DNA from: Thalassobacterium sedimentorum
GTDB taxonomy: Bacteria > Verrucomicrobiota > Verrucomicrobiia > Opitutales > Coraliomargaritaceae
Direction: 5' to 3'
Assembly: GCF_031127905.1 (NCBI RefSeq)
Contig: NZ_JARXIC010000009.1
Location: 94,693 to 158,692 of the forward strand
DNA length: 64,000 nt
Under the pieces are notes generated by a model. The model worked only from the letters and a program-made list of their open reading frames with translations, was not told the origin of the DNA and did no database searches. Position numbers and translations under genes: made by a program. Positions 29,005-40,379 of this stretch are shown here, one piece after another; position 1 is the stretch's first letter; every line of letters starts with the position of its first letter.

Positions 29005-29526
29005 TCACTCAACTTTCATCACACCACGCATTCCGGCAAACATATGTGCTGGAAAAGAGCAGAGATACTCGTAATCACCGGCTTGCATTGGAACAGTAAA
29101 TTCTATCGTGTCACTTTCCCCCGGACCTAACAATTTGGTGTGGGCCACGATTTGATCATCGAAACCGACAGGAATATAATCATGATCACGTGCTGCGGCT
29201 GCGGCAGTGGCGAAGACGCCTGAGTCAGCATCAGCGCTCAGAAAAACGACATTATGCCCCATTGCTGCTTTAGGCATTTTTCCACGATTATGAAATGTCA
29301 ACCGAACTTGTCCACCTGCCGGCACAACAAATGATTCCAAATTAAATTTCATACGATCATTCCCAGTCATCTCGACAACAGTGACCCCGTCTACCACCGA
29401 AACAGGATTCTCCGGAAGCATTACATCTATTGCCCCTGCTTCGTCAGCATGCGCATGCTCAGTCGACGAATCCCCACAACCAGAGAAAAATAGTGTAATT
29501 GCGATGAAGCTAAGTATATATTTCAT
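29005..29526 (-). CDS. azurin-like cupredoxin lipoprotein
   Basis: 173 residues. Signal peptide with lipobox FFSGC (C17), a His/Asp-rich linker, then an azurin fold. The type 1 copper ligands are visible: H91 in KAAMGHNVV, and C156, H161 and M166 in YLCSFPAHMFAGM. Azurins carry single electrons in the periplasm. This one is predicted to be lipid-anchored and is encoded between the heme A genes and the caa3 oxidase on the opposite strand. I infer that it delivers electrons to that oxidase or to another terminal acceptor; the context alone does not prove it. Confidence 0.9.
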   Translation of the reverse strand: MKYILSFIAITLFFSGCGDSSTEHAHADEAGAIDVMLPENPVSVVDGVTVVEMTGNDRMKFNLESFVVPAGGQVRLTFHNRGKMPKAAMGHNVVFLSADADSGVFATAAAAARDHDYIPVGFDDQIVAHTKLLGPGESDTIEFTVPMQAGDYEYLCSFPAHMFAGMRGVMKVE

Positions 29527-29659
29527 AAGTTTTGAATCCTAACTGAGAAGGCTGAATCGTCCAGCATGCCAACATGAATTACTGTAGATTTATGTATTCA
29601 ATCGCAGGCATAAAACCAGCATAAGTAAAACTGATGGTTAAAGTACTATGAAGAAATAC

Positions 29660-29688
29660 TTGTCAGCAAGTATAACCGCGATTAATTC
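29660..29688 (+). promoter_or_regulatory. possible sigma-70-like promoter of the caa3 oxidase operon
   Basis: TTGTCA (29660-29665) and TAATTC (29683-29688) with a 17-bp spacer, ending 64 bp upstream of the coxB start. The fit to consensus is moderate and it was found by eye, so confidence is low. Confidence 0.35.
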
Positions 29689-29752
29689 ATATCTTTTGGC
29701 TATCTTATAGACCAGCTCACTCCTCTCTCTAATCAACGAACGCACCTCACTC

Positions 29753-31078
29753 GTGAAGACAATTTCAAACGGATTCTACCGTTTCCTCCAGTATTTTAGC
29801 GCATTCATCGTCGTCACCGTTTTAGGTGGCTGCAATTTGGACACTCGCATGTCCACCTTTGTTACCAAAGGTCCAATTGCGGAGGAGCAACTCAATTTAT
29901 TCATGCTCACCGTCTGGGTGACCTTCGCGATTTTCATAATCGTAGGTGGCGTCTTCGTCTATGCGGTCATAAAATTTCGCGAGCGTCCCAATGATGACCG
30001 TCCCATGCCCTCCCAAGGGCATGGCAACCCACTGGTTGAGATTGGCCTCATTGGTGCATCAATTTTGCTATTGGCTGTCATTGCCGTGCCCACACTTCAA
30101 GCAATCTGGTTCACGCAAGAAACACCGGACGATGTCGAAAGCCGTATGGGGGCTTGGTACAGCGGAGAAGAACTAGCCGAAGAAGAAGCAGAAAACCCTT
30201 TAATCATAAAAGTCATCGGCTATCAGTGGTGGTGGGCTTTTGAATACCCTCAACTCGGCATTACAACTGCGAATGAAATGGTCATACCAGCAGGCAAAGT
30301 AGTGCATCTCGAACTACGCTCTGTCGACGTCATTCACTCCTTCTGGCTGCCAAGAATCGCCGGTAAAGTCGACCTGATACCGGGTCGCACCAATGCCATG
30401 TGGATACAAGCCGGTGATAATTTCGCAAAATGGAAAGAAAAACAAGGCATCGTAGGACCGGACCAGGATAGTCCTGAATTACGCGAAGGTTACGCAAGCT
30501 ATCTGCAGGAAGAAATTCATAATTATTACTATGGCCAGTGCGCTGAATTCTGCGGTGACTCACATGCTCGCATGCTCTTCCGCGCAACAGTGGTCGGTGA
30601 TCGTGAGTTCGAAGCCTGGGTCGCCGATGAGAAAATAGGTCATGGCACACCAGACGGACGTAGCTGGGATGAGTGGTATACTGCCTATGAAGAAAACCCG
30701 GAACAGTTGACTGGGGATTTAAATGAGGGCCTAAAGCTCTTTATGGGACGCGCCAAGTGTGCCACCTGCCACACTGTCAAGGGGAACCCCAGAGCCGTCG
30801 GCGTCGCCGGGCCGAACCTGACCAATGTGGGTGCTCGACTATCAATCGCAGCTGGCTGGCTGAATCACCGCGCCGAAGACGGTGGCATCGATACGGAGCA
30901 ACAATACGAAAACTTCTTTAACTGGCTCAAAGAAACAGACGTCATCAAACCAGGCAACCTAATGTGGGAAGCCAATGGTGGCGGCATCGGCGAGTTAATC
31001 GATGAGCACGGCGAGCCAGCTCTGCTGACCGACGAAGAAATCAACAAGCTTTCACTTTACCTTCAATCTCTCAAGTAG
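29753..31078 (+). CDS. coxB: cytochrome c oxidase subunit II with fused cytochrome c (caa3 type)
   Basis: 441 residues from a GTG that gives a complete lipoprotein signal (LGGC, C27). Two membrane helices (about 47-72 and 95-118), then the cupredoxin domain with aromatic YQWWWAFEYP and CuA ligands H195, C263, C267, H271 and M274 (CAEFCGDSHARM). A C-terminal cytochrome c domain carries CATCH (C336, C339, H340) and a likely axial Met in KPGNLMW. The fusion marks a caa3 oxidase that takes electrons directly into its own heme c. First gene of the oxidase operon. Confidence 0.95.
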   Translation: MKTISNGFYRFLQYFSAFIVVTVLGGCNLDTRMSTFVTKGPIAEEQLNLFMLTVWVTFAIFIIVGGVFVYAVIKFRERPNDDRPMPSQGHGNPLVEIGLIGASILLLAVIAVPTLQAIWFTQETPDDVESRMGAWYSGEELAEEEAENPLIIKVIGYQWWWAFEYPQLGITTANEMVIPAGKVVHLELRSVDVIHSFWLPRIAGKVDLIPGRTNAMWIQAGDNFAKWKEKQGIVGPDQDSPELREGYASYLQEEIHNYYYGQCAEFCGDSHARMLFRATVVGDREFEAWVADEKIGHGTPDGRSWDEWYTAYEENPEQLTGDLNEGLKLFMGRAKCATCHTVKGNPRAVGVAGPNLTNVGARLSIAAGWLNHRAEDGGIDTEQQYENFFNWLKETDVIKPGNLMWEANGGGIGELIDEHGEPALLTDEEINKLSLYLQSLK

Positions 31079-31087
31079 GCCTTTCAG

Positions 31088-33079
31088 ATGAGTCAAACGC
31101 AAATCGAAACACCCAGCCCCACCACCACTCAAGCCCAGCCGGCGCATGTGCTGAAACCAGAGCGCAGTCGCCTTGGCCTAATGCGTCCCGATCACAGCAA
31201 AAGTGTGTTTATCGACTGGCTCACCACAGTGGACCACAAGAAAATAGGCATCATGTATGGCGCAATTGCGCTCTTCTTCCTGTTTATCGGGGGACTGGAA
31301 GCACTGATTATCCGGACCCAATTAATCATTCCGGAAAATGATCTAATCACCGCACAACGCTACAATCAGTTGTTCACGATGCACGGCACCACAATGATTT
31401 TCCTTGCGGTGATGCCCTTAAACTCTGCCTTTTTCAACTACCTGATTCCACTCCAGATTGGCGCGCGTGATGTGGCATTCCCACGCATCAACTCGCTGAG
31501 CCTGTGGACTTTTGTGGCGGGCGCCTTGGTCATTAATTTTGGATGGTTATTACAAGCACTTGAAATGATGGGGCTATTTGCCGCATCTGGCCCAACAGCA
31601 GGAATGACCGATATGGTCCCCGCTGGCGGTTGGTTCGGTTATGCGCCCTTGACCAGCAAAGACTATACAGGTGTCGGCACCGACTTTTGGGTGATGGGAC
31701 TGCAGATCCTGGGTGTGGCCTCACTGTCCTCGTCGATGAATTTCATTGTCACCATACTCAACATGCGTGCCCCTGGCATGAAAATGATGCGTATGCCCGT
31801 CTTTACCTGGATGAGCCTAGTCGTTGCATTCCTCATTATATTTGCCTTTCCAGCAATCACAATCGCGCTGGGGCAGCTAATGTTTGACCGCGTATTTGAT
31901 ACAAATTTCTTTAATGTTGCCGGGGGAGGACAACCGATTTTGTGGCAGCACTTATTTTGGATTTTCGGACATCCGGAAGTTTATATTCTCGTGCTCCCCG
32001 CGATGGGCATCATCTCCGAAGTACTGCCGGCATTTTCCAAAAAGCCTCTATTCGGCTATTCCATTGTGGTCTTTTCTGGAGCGGTGATTGGCTTTTTAGG
32101 GTTTGCGGTATGGTCCCACCACATGTTCACAACCGGCTTGGGCAAAGTCGCCACTGCTGCCTTTTCTCTATTAACAATGGCAATTGCGGTGCCAACTGGC
32201 GTCAAGATTTTCAACTGGGTTGGCACACTCTGGGGTGGTCGCGTGCGTTTTACTGCGCCCATGATCTTCTCACTGGGTTTTGTGTGGATGTTTATGATGG
32301 GTGGCTTTTCCGGCATCATGCACGCAGCTGCACCAGCGGATGCTCAACAACAAGATAGTTACTTCGTGATCGCCCACTTTCACTACGTCATCATGGGCGG
32401 CATCTTCCTAGCCTTGGTTTCAGGTATTTACTACTGGGTGCCCAAGGTATTCGGAAAGATGTGGAAGGGCACACTCAGTAACTGGGTCGCGGTGTTGATC
32501 GTGGTCGGCCTAAACGTCACCTTTTTTCCGATGCACTTCCTCGGGCTGCTGGGAATGCCGCGCCGTACCCACACTTACCTGGAAGGCTTTGGATGGGCTT
32601 CTTACAACATGGTCTGCACCATCGGTTCTTATATTCTCGCATTGGGAATTCTACTGCTACTGGTTGACTTAATTCGTTGCCTACGCAGCGGCGAACCAGC
32701 TGGTGACGATCCATGGGATGCACGCACCTTGGAATGGGCCACCACTTCCCCACCTCAAGTGTATAACTTCGCCCAAACCCCAGTGATTCCAGCTCGCGAT
32801 GCACTCTGGGTCCATAAGCACGGCCCTGAGAATAAGAAAATCACTTACGAAGCGGACCATGGGCACGGCATTCACATGCCAAGCAACTCTTGGATGCCCT
32901 TGATCGCCTCTGTTGGATTTGTGCCGCTCGGCCTAGGAATGACACTCATGCAAGCGGGAGTGCCTTACATGGGCTACGTCGCAATCTTCGGGTTAATTAT
33001 GATCACGATCGGCCTGATTCTGTGGGCAATCGAAGGCCCTGGTGGCTACCATCTACATCCCGAACAAGAGAATACCTAA
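31088..33079 (+). CDS. ctaD: cytochrome c oxidase subunit I
   Basis: 663 residues, longer than the usual 520-560. The heme-copper core is intact: HGTTMIFL (heme a His), HPEVYILVLPAMG (CuB His and cross-linked Tyr), SHHMFTTG (CuB His pair), HFHYVIMGG (heme a3 and heme a His). The extra C-terminal 100 residues hold two more predicted helices (PLIASVGFVPLGLGM, YVAIFGLIMITIGL), as in the extended CtaD of caa3 oxidases. It reduces O2 to water and pumps protons. It follows coxB by 9 bp. Confidence 0.95.
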   Translation: MSQTQIETPSPTTTQAQPAHVLKPERSRLGLMRPDHSKSVFIDWLTTVDHKKIGIMYGAIALFFLFIGGLEALIIRTQLIIPENDLITAQRYNQLFTMHGTTMIFLAVMPLNSAFFNYLIPLQIGARDVAFPRINSLSLWTFVAGALVINFGWLLQALEMMGLFAASGPTAGMTDMVPAGGWFGYAPLTSKDYTGVGTDFWVMGLQILGVASLSSSMNFIVTILNMRAPGMKMMRMPVFTWMSLVVAFLIIFAFPAITIALGQLMFDRVFDTNFFNVAGGGQPILWQHLFWIFGHPEVYILVLPAMGIISEVLPAFSKKPLFGYSIVVFSGAVIGFLGFAVWSHHMFTTGLGKVATAAFSLLTMAIAVPTGVKIFNWVGTLWGGRVRFTAPMIFSLGFVWMFMMGGFSGIMHAAAPADAQQQDSYFVIAHFHYVIMGGIFLALVSGIYYWVPKVFGKMWKGTLSNWVAVLIVVGLNVTFFPMHFLGLLGMPRRTHTYLEGFGWASYNMVCTIGSYILALGILLLLVDLIRCLRSGEPAGDDPWDARTLEWATTSPPQVYNFAQTPVIPARDALWVHKHGPENKKITYEADHGHGIHMPSNSWMPLIASVGFVPLGLGMTLMQAGVPYMGYVAIFGLIMITIGLILWAIEGPGGYHLHPEQENT

Positions 33080-33120
33080 AACACATTCCCTGATTATTCA
33101 TTTTAATTCCTTATTTTCTA

Positions 33121-33726
33121 ATGTCTGAAAACGCCACAGCACATCAAGACGACGGCCACGCCAGTCTGATCATCGATAACAAAAAGCTACTCATGTGGCT
33201 CTTTCTCGGATCGGACTGCATGTTTTTCGGCACGCTCATTTCAACCCATCTGATCTATCGTAAGCTTTACCCTGAGTCTTTCGACCCGACCACACTCTTC
33301 AGCTTAGAGCTGACCTCATTTTCGACTTTCATTTTGTTGATGAGTTCATTTCTGATGGCACTGGCAGTCTCGGCAATGCACAAAGGTGAGCTGAAAAGCT
33401 TCCGACGTAACGTGCTAGGAGTCATATTCTTCGGCTTGATCTTCCTAGGCTGCCAGGTTTATGAGTTTGCGCACTTCGTACACGCTGGACTGACACTTTC
33501 GACAAACACTTTCGGATCCACATTCTATATGATGACAGGAACGCACGGGGTGCACGTTGCCATTGGTGTATTCTGGCTCATCTGCATGTATTTCTACTCA
33601 CATACTGGTAAAATGGATGCACATGAGAGTGCGGTCGATGTCGAGATCGCTGGCCTCTATTGGCACTTCGTCGACATCGTATGGATCGTCATTTTCACAG
33701 CAGTCTATCTAATCGAATTTATTTAA
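33121..33726 (+). CDS. ctaE: cytochrome c oxidase subunit III
   Basis: 201 residues, five predicted helices, the short form found with caa3 oxidases. Conserved parts include WLFLGSDCMFFGTLIST, MTGTHGVHVAIG and YWHFVDIVWIVIF. Subunit III stabilises the catalytic subunit and its proton uptake route. It lacks the first two helices of the mitochondrial form, which may correspond to the two extra helices at the end of subunit I here. Spacing to ctaD is 41 bp. Confidence 0.94.
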   Translation: MSENATAHQDDGHASLIIDNKKLLMWLFLGSDCMFFGTLISTHLIYRKLYPESFDPTTLFSLELTSFSTFILLMSSFLMALAVSAMHKGELKSFRRNVLGVIFFGLIFLGCQVYEFAHFVHAGLTLSTNTFGSTFYMMTGTHGVHVAIGVFWLICMYFYSHTGKMDAHESAVDVEIAGLYWHFVDIVWIVIFTAVYLIEFI

Positions 33727-33772
33727 TCGATAGATTCATTCGCCGCCTGTAAATTTATCTTTATATTAAGTT

Positions 33773-34129
33773 ATGTCTGAAGCCGATTACCATCCACTCC
33801 CCATAGCAGCTGAATCCAACAAAAACAGCGAGACGGAAAAATATCATACCTTCGTCAACCTAGCACTGGGCTTAGCAGCCATCACAGGTGTCGAGTTAGT
33901 ATTGGTTTATTTGCCCTTCAACGAGATATTTATATTCTCAGTGCTCTTATCACTCTCCCTCTTTAAGTTCGTTGCCGTGATCGCTTGGTTCATGCACCTG
34001 CTCTACGACAAACTACTACTTACGCTGGCTTTCGGCACAGGAATGGCCATTGCAACTGGTACCTTCATCGCACTGGGATCATTGATTTCACGTAGCAATG
34101 TCGATATGGATGCGATCACCAGTTTCTAA
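33773..34129 (+). CDS. ctaF: cytochrome c oxidase subunit IV
   Basis: 118 residues with three predicted helices (about 27-47, 50-80, 85-105), matching the small prokaryotic subunit IV family; the motif [15 protein letters not shown] is typical. It is an accessory subunit. It lies 46 bp after subunit III and 186 bp before the CtaG gene. A small inverted repeat and an AT-rich leader occur in that gap, but no clear terminator. Confidence 0.88.
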   Translation: MSEADYHPLPIAAESNKNSETEKYHTFVNLALGLAAITGVELVLVYLPFNEIFIFSVLLSLSLFKFVAVIAWFMHLLYDKLLLTLAFGTGMAIATGTFIALGSLISRSNVDMDAITSF

Positions 34130-34315
34130 ACACGACAAGCCACCCTATGCGATTGAGTTGCAGCTTACGGCTGACTCCCGAGTGAATACCAGCCTCAAAC
34201 TCAAAACATCGACTACGTCTCACTCTTGCCGGTGAGTATCCGTGAGACACAAACAAGCTCGCAAACTTGTAATTTTGCATTCGCCACTTAATCGTTCGGA
34301 TACATTCTCCGCTCG

Positions 34316-35131
34316 ATGCAACTGCACTGGCATACTGAACCATTCTTATTAATCACCCTTCTGGGTGTCGGCTGGTTGTATGCGCTTGCCATTGGCCCAC
34401 TGCGCCAACGCATCGCTCCTCACGCAGCATTCCCGCTTCGACAATGCTGTTTGTTTTACTTTGGACTGCTACTGACCTACCTGGCAGTAGGATCCCCACT
34501 GGACCAAATCGGTGAACAATTCCTTTTTTTTGCTCACATGCTACAGCACATGCTGCTGATCTACTTTGCCACAACTCTATTTATCTATGGCACACCAGCA
34601 TGGTTAATCGACTGGCTACTCGGACCGGAGGTTATCCGTAAACCAATGCGTTTGCTCACACACCCAATCTGTGGCGGGTTGCTCTTCACCTTCACCTACA
34701 CCATTTGGCACGTACCTGCGCTCTACGAGGCCGCCCTGCACAACAAACGAATCCACATACTCGAGCACTGGAGCATGTTCGGGCTGGGCTTAATCATGCT
34801 ATGGCCCTACCTTACCAACTCTACCCGTGTACCACGTCACAGCTACGGGGTCCGTATGCTAGCGATCTTCCTACTCATGGTGGGACAATTACCAGTATTT
34901 GCCTTTCTATGTTTCGCAGGCGACCCCATCTATCCCACCTACGCATGGGCACCACGAATCATTGACCTGGATCCGCTCAACGACCAAATTCTGGGCGGAA
35001 TAATTATGAAAGTAGTGAACATGGGATTTTCTCTTACAATTTTAGGAATCTCCTTTTACAACTGGGCAAAAAGTGAGGAAGCAGACGATCCAGTTGATCC
35101 AATGAATGCCATGAATTCACTGGATGCCTAA
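34316..35131 (+). CDS. ctaG: caa3 oxidase assembly factor CtaG
   Basis: 271 residues, about seven helices. The family features are [60 protein letters not shown] and a C-terminal [14 protein letters not shown]. This is the Bacillus-type CtaG, required for active caa3 oxidase and unrelated to the Cox11-type protein of the same name. The histidines in the HMLQHM and LEHW motifs may bind copper. It ends the oxidase operon. Confidence 0.9.
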   Translation: MQLHWHTEPFLLITLLGVGWLYALAIGPLRQRIAPHAAFPLRQCCLFYFGLLLTYLAVGSPLDQIGEQFLFFAHMLQHMLLIYFATTLFIYGTPAWLIDWLLGPEVIRKPMRLLTHPICGGLLFTFTYTIWHVPALYEAALHNKRIHILEHWSMFGLGLIMLWPYLTNSTRVPRHSYGVRMLAIFLLMVGQLPVFAFLCFAGDPIYPTYAWAPRIIDLDPLNDQILGGIIMKVVNMGFSLTILGISFYNWAKSEEADDPVDPMNAMNSLDA

Positions 35132-35162
35132 TAGACACAGCCTATAACCCGATTTATTCTGA

Positions 35163-36995
35163 ATGACCTGGGAAATTATTTTTGTTTTCGCATTACTTAT
35201 TTTTGCGATCATCAGCTTCATCTGGGAACGCATTTCCGCCGACCTGACCGCACTGACTGTGTTTGGCATCCTGCTGTTTGTCAGTGCACTCAGCAATAGC
35301 ACCGAACTCCCCTCACTCGACGCCATGCTGGGTGTCTTTGGTAATTCGGCTCCGCTCACGATTGCGGGCATGTTCATCGTCAGTGCTGCACTAGAACGAA
35401 CAGGTGCCATCGACTTAATCACCGCCTATCTGCGTAAACTGGTCAAGTTTCCCTACCGTAGTTTTTTATTTATAATGATTCTAGGCGTCGCGGCAGTATC
35501 CGCATTCGTCAACAATACTCCGGTAGTCATCGTGCTGATGCCAGTGATCTTATCGCTCTCACGGGAAATGGGCGTCGCCTCCTCGAAGCTGCTAATCCCA
35601 CTCTCCTACGCCTCCATCTTTGGTGGCACCTGCACGCTACTGGGCACCAGCACTAACTTATTGGCCAGCGGCATCTTGCGTGACGCGGGGCATGCCCCGA
35701 TCGGCATGTTTGAATTAGCCTCAGTGGGGCTTCCTATTTTAACAGTAGGCACAGTCTACCTCGTTATTTTTGGTAATAAATTACTCCCCCACCGCGAAAC
35801 TCTCACATCCATTCTTAGTGATGAGGAACGCAAAGAATTCATCACCGAAGCCTTCGTACGCTCCGGTTCCGACTTACATGGCAAAACAGCAAAAGACAGT
35901 GGCTTACTCAAAGGGCGTGGCATCCGTCTCCTGGAAATCGTCCGTCACGGCGTGGCCGTGCAAGGAGACCCCAAAAAACAGGTGCTCCAATTCGGGGATC
36001 GTCTGGTCTTAGCCTGCCGCCCCGCTGGCGTGGCAGAAGCCCACTCCATGAAAGGCATCACCATCCAAACTGAACTCGCGGAGGGCCTGGAGACCATCGC
36101 AACCGATGAAGGTGCCCTAGTTGAAGGCGTCCTGGCCCCACATGCCTCAATTGCCGGTTTAACTCTAGGTGAAATCAACTTTCGACAACGCTTCCGCATG
36201 GTTGTGGTTGCTGTGCATCGCAAAGGTACGAACCAACGAGAACGACTTTCCAGTCTACGACTGAAAGCAGGCGACACCCTATTGATGATGGGGTCAACCA
36301 AAGCCATCGACTCCTTGGCTAATAGCGATGAAATCATCATCCTCGATCGCCCTCGCGTCCCCGCCCGAAGTTTGCGTGTCAAAATGCCAATTGCCATAGG
36401 CACAGCCATCAGTATTGTCGCATTAGCCACACTCAACTTAGTGCCCATCGTAGCAGCCGTTTGCCTAGGCGTGGCAGTGCTACTACTGTCCGGATGTATG
36501 AAGGCAAAAGATGCTTACGCTTCAGTCGAATGGAGCATTCTAATTATTATTTTTGGTATGTTGGCACTGGGACAAGCCATGGATTCGACAGGCGCAAGCC
36601 TGATGATCGCCGAAAGCATGACTGGCCTAGTGGCTCAATTTGCTCCCGCACACCTGCAGAACGTGATCATGTTGGCTTTGATCTATATCATCACCTCCAC
36701 CTTTACCGAATTCCTGTCTAATAATGCCGCAGTCGCGCTCATGGTGCCAATAGCCCTTGGCATCGCGGCAACATTGGGCATCGACCCCCGACCATTCGTG
36801 GTCGCCAGCTGTATCGCGGCTTCTGCCAGCTTTGCCACCCCGATCGGGTACCAAACCAATACCTATGTCTATGGTGTCGGCGGCTACCGCTTCTTCGACT
36901 TCACCAAAGTCGGACTACCCCTCAACCTGATCTGCTTCGCAGTCACCGTAACCACCGTGCCCATGGTTTGGGGCTTTGACTCAGTACTCCCCTAA
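35163..36995 (+). CDS. SLC13/DASS-type anion permease with two RCK-C domains
   Basis: 610 residues. Two halves of a CitM/DASS transporter (residues 1-200 and 400-610) flank a cytoplasmic insertion with two TrkA-C/RCK-C domains (about 225-390). Signature pairs are NNTPVV and LGTSTN in the first half and SNNAAV and PIGYQTN in the second, marking the paired substrate/Na+ sites. Relatives carry sulfate, dicarboxylates, phosphate or other anions; the substrate cannot be read from sequence. The RCK-C insert suggests ligand gating. It converges with an Rrf2 regulator, with a heptamer repeat between. Confidence 0.87.
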   Translation: MTWEIIFVFALLIFAIISFIWERISADLTALTVFGILLFVSALSNSTELPSLDAMLGVFGNSAPLTIAGMFIVSAALERTGAIDLITAYLRKLVKFPYRSFLFIMILGVAAVSAFVNNTPVVIVLMPVILSLSREMGVASSKLLIPLSYASIFGGTCTLLGTSTNLLASGILRDAGHAPIGMFELASVGLPILTVGTVYLVIFGNKLLPHRETLTSILSDEERKEFITEAFVRSGSDLHGKTAKDSGLLKGRGIRLLEIVRHGVAVQGDPKKQVLQFGDRLVLACRPAGVAEAHSMKGITIQTELAEGLETIATDEGALVEGVLAPHASIAGLTLGEINFRQRFRMVVVAVHRKGTNQRERLSSLRLKAGDTLLMMGSTKAIDSLANSDEIIILDRPRVPARSLRVKMPIAIGTAISIVALATLNLVPIVAAVCLGVAVLLLSGCMKAKDAYASVEWSILIIIFGMLALGQAMDSTGASLMIAESMTGLVAQFAPAHLQNVIMLALIYIITSTFTEFLSNNAAVALMVPIALGIAATLGIDPRPFVVASCIAASASFATPIGYQTNTYVYGVGGYRFFDFTKVGLPLNLICFAVTVTTVPMVWGFDSVLP

Positions 36996-37002
36996 AAATA
37001 CC

Positions 37003-37051
37003 AGCCCTCAGCCCTCAGCCCTCAGCCCTCAGCCCTCAGCCCTCAGCCCTC
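37003..37051. repeat. seven tandem copies of the heptamer AGCCCTC
   Basis: Seven perfect 7-bp units run from 37003 to 37051, filling most of the gap between the convergent permease and Rrf2 genes. The last base overlaps the Rrf2 stop codon. Copy number is probably variable. Confidence 0.97.
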
Positions 37052-37467
37052 TAAATATAATACATTTCCGCATCAGCATCCCGTACAATGAAGTCATCTA
37101 AATGATACTCAGCCATCTTAGATTCAAAACACTCGCCGACCTCACTCCAAATTTCAGCGACCCGTTGTCCAGAATGCCCGGCATCCTCAAAATTACGCTC
37201 AAGTAACTCACCATCCACCGCCTCAACGATTTCAATTAAAGTGATACGTTTCGGCTCGCGGGCCAAGGCATAACCACCTTGTTTGCCGCGTTTACTGACA
37301 ATAAGCCCAGCATTTCGCAACTCGTTAAGAATCTGCACCAGATAATTAGCAGGTATCGCTTCAGCGCTTGCTAGGGTTTCGATATGCGCCAATTTACCCT
37401 GTCCGTGCGTGCGACCAAGTTGCGCTAAGACACGACAGGCATATTCAAGTTTATGGGAAAGCTTCAC
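37051..37467 (-). CDS. Rrf2-family transcriptional regulator
   Basis: 138 residues from a GTG, the only start that gives the family N-terminus MKLSHKLEYACRVL. Winged helix with ETLASAEAIPANYLVQILNELRNAGLIVSKRG (read in parts IPANYLVQIL and LIVSKRGKQGGY), then an RITLIEIVEAVDGE dimerisation helix. The three closely spaced Fe-S cysteines of IscR/NsrR are absent; only two scattered cysteines occur. It is therefore closer to the CymR-type, which responds through partner proteins. Targets are unknown; the convergent anion permease is one candidate. Confidence 0.88.
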   Translation of the reverse strand: MKLSHKLEYACRVLAQLGRTHGQGKLAHIETLASAEAIPANYLVQILNELRNAGLIVSKRGKQGGYALAREPKRITLIEIVEAVDGELLERNFEDAGHSGQRVAEIWSEVGECFESKMAEYHLDDFIVRDADAEMYYI

Positions 37468-37704
37468 GAGACTTAAGTTAGGCTCATGACTAAAGAAGTA
37501 AACTTAAAAGCAAATCCAAGCGCCAACAGCTGTATATTTTTCCAATAAAGCAGCCGAGTTGCAAGCGAGCTAAAACAGGAAAAAACGACTTAAATTTCAA
37601 GCCATAAGCCGCTGAAAGAAAGCAACTTGTATATCCACAAAAAAATGGCCTGAATCGGAAGTTTTTAGTAGCCACTGAGCCGGGCTTTGCATATATATTT
37701 CTAG

Positions 37705-40248
<2,544 letters not shown>

Positions 40249-40379
40249 TCCTGAGCCAAATCATAGGCCTATATCTTAATCATATTCTTAATCCTAATCA
40301 AATCAGTACTGCTTATATACTCTAATCACGAGTAAACTTAGCATTAAGGTTAAGAAGAGTAACGAAGTTAAAAAATCTA

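Noticed and set aside
34130..34315. A riboswitch or terminator in the gap before ctaG
   Set aside because: Only short imperfect inverted repeats are visible (for example GTCTCAC/GTGAGAC); no T-run or known fold could be recognised.
37003..37051. CRISPR array
   Set aside because: The heptamers are contiguous with no spacers, and no cas genes are near. The nuclease domain at 15532 is RecB/Cas4-like only in fold.
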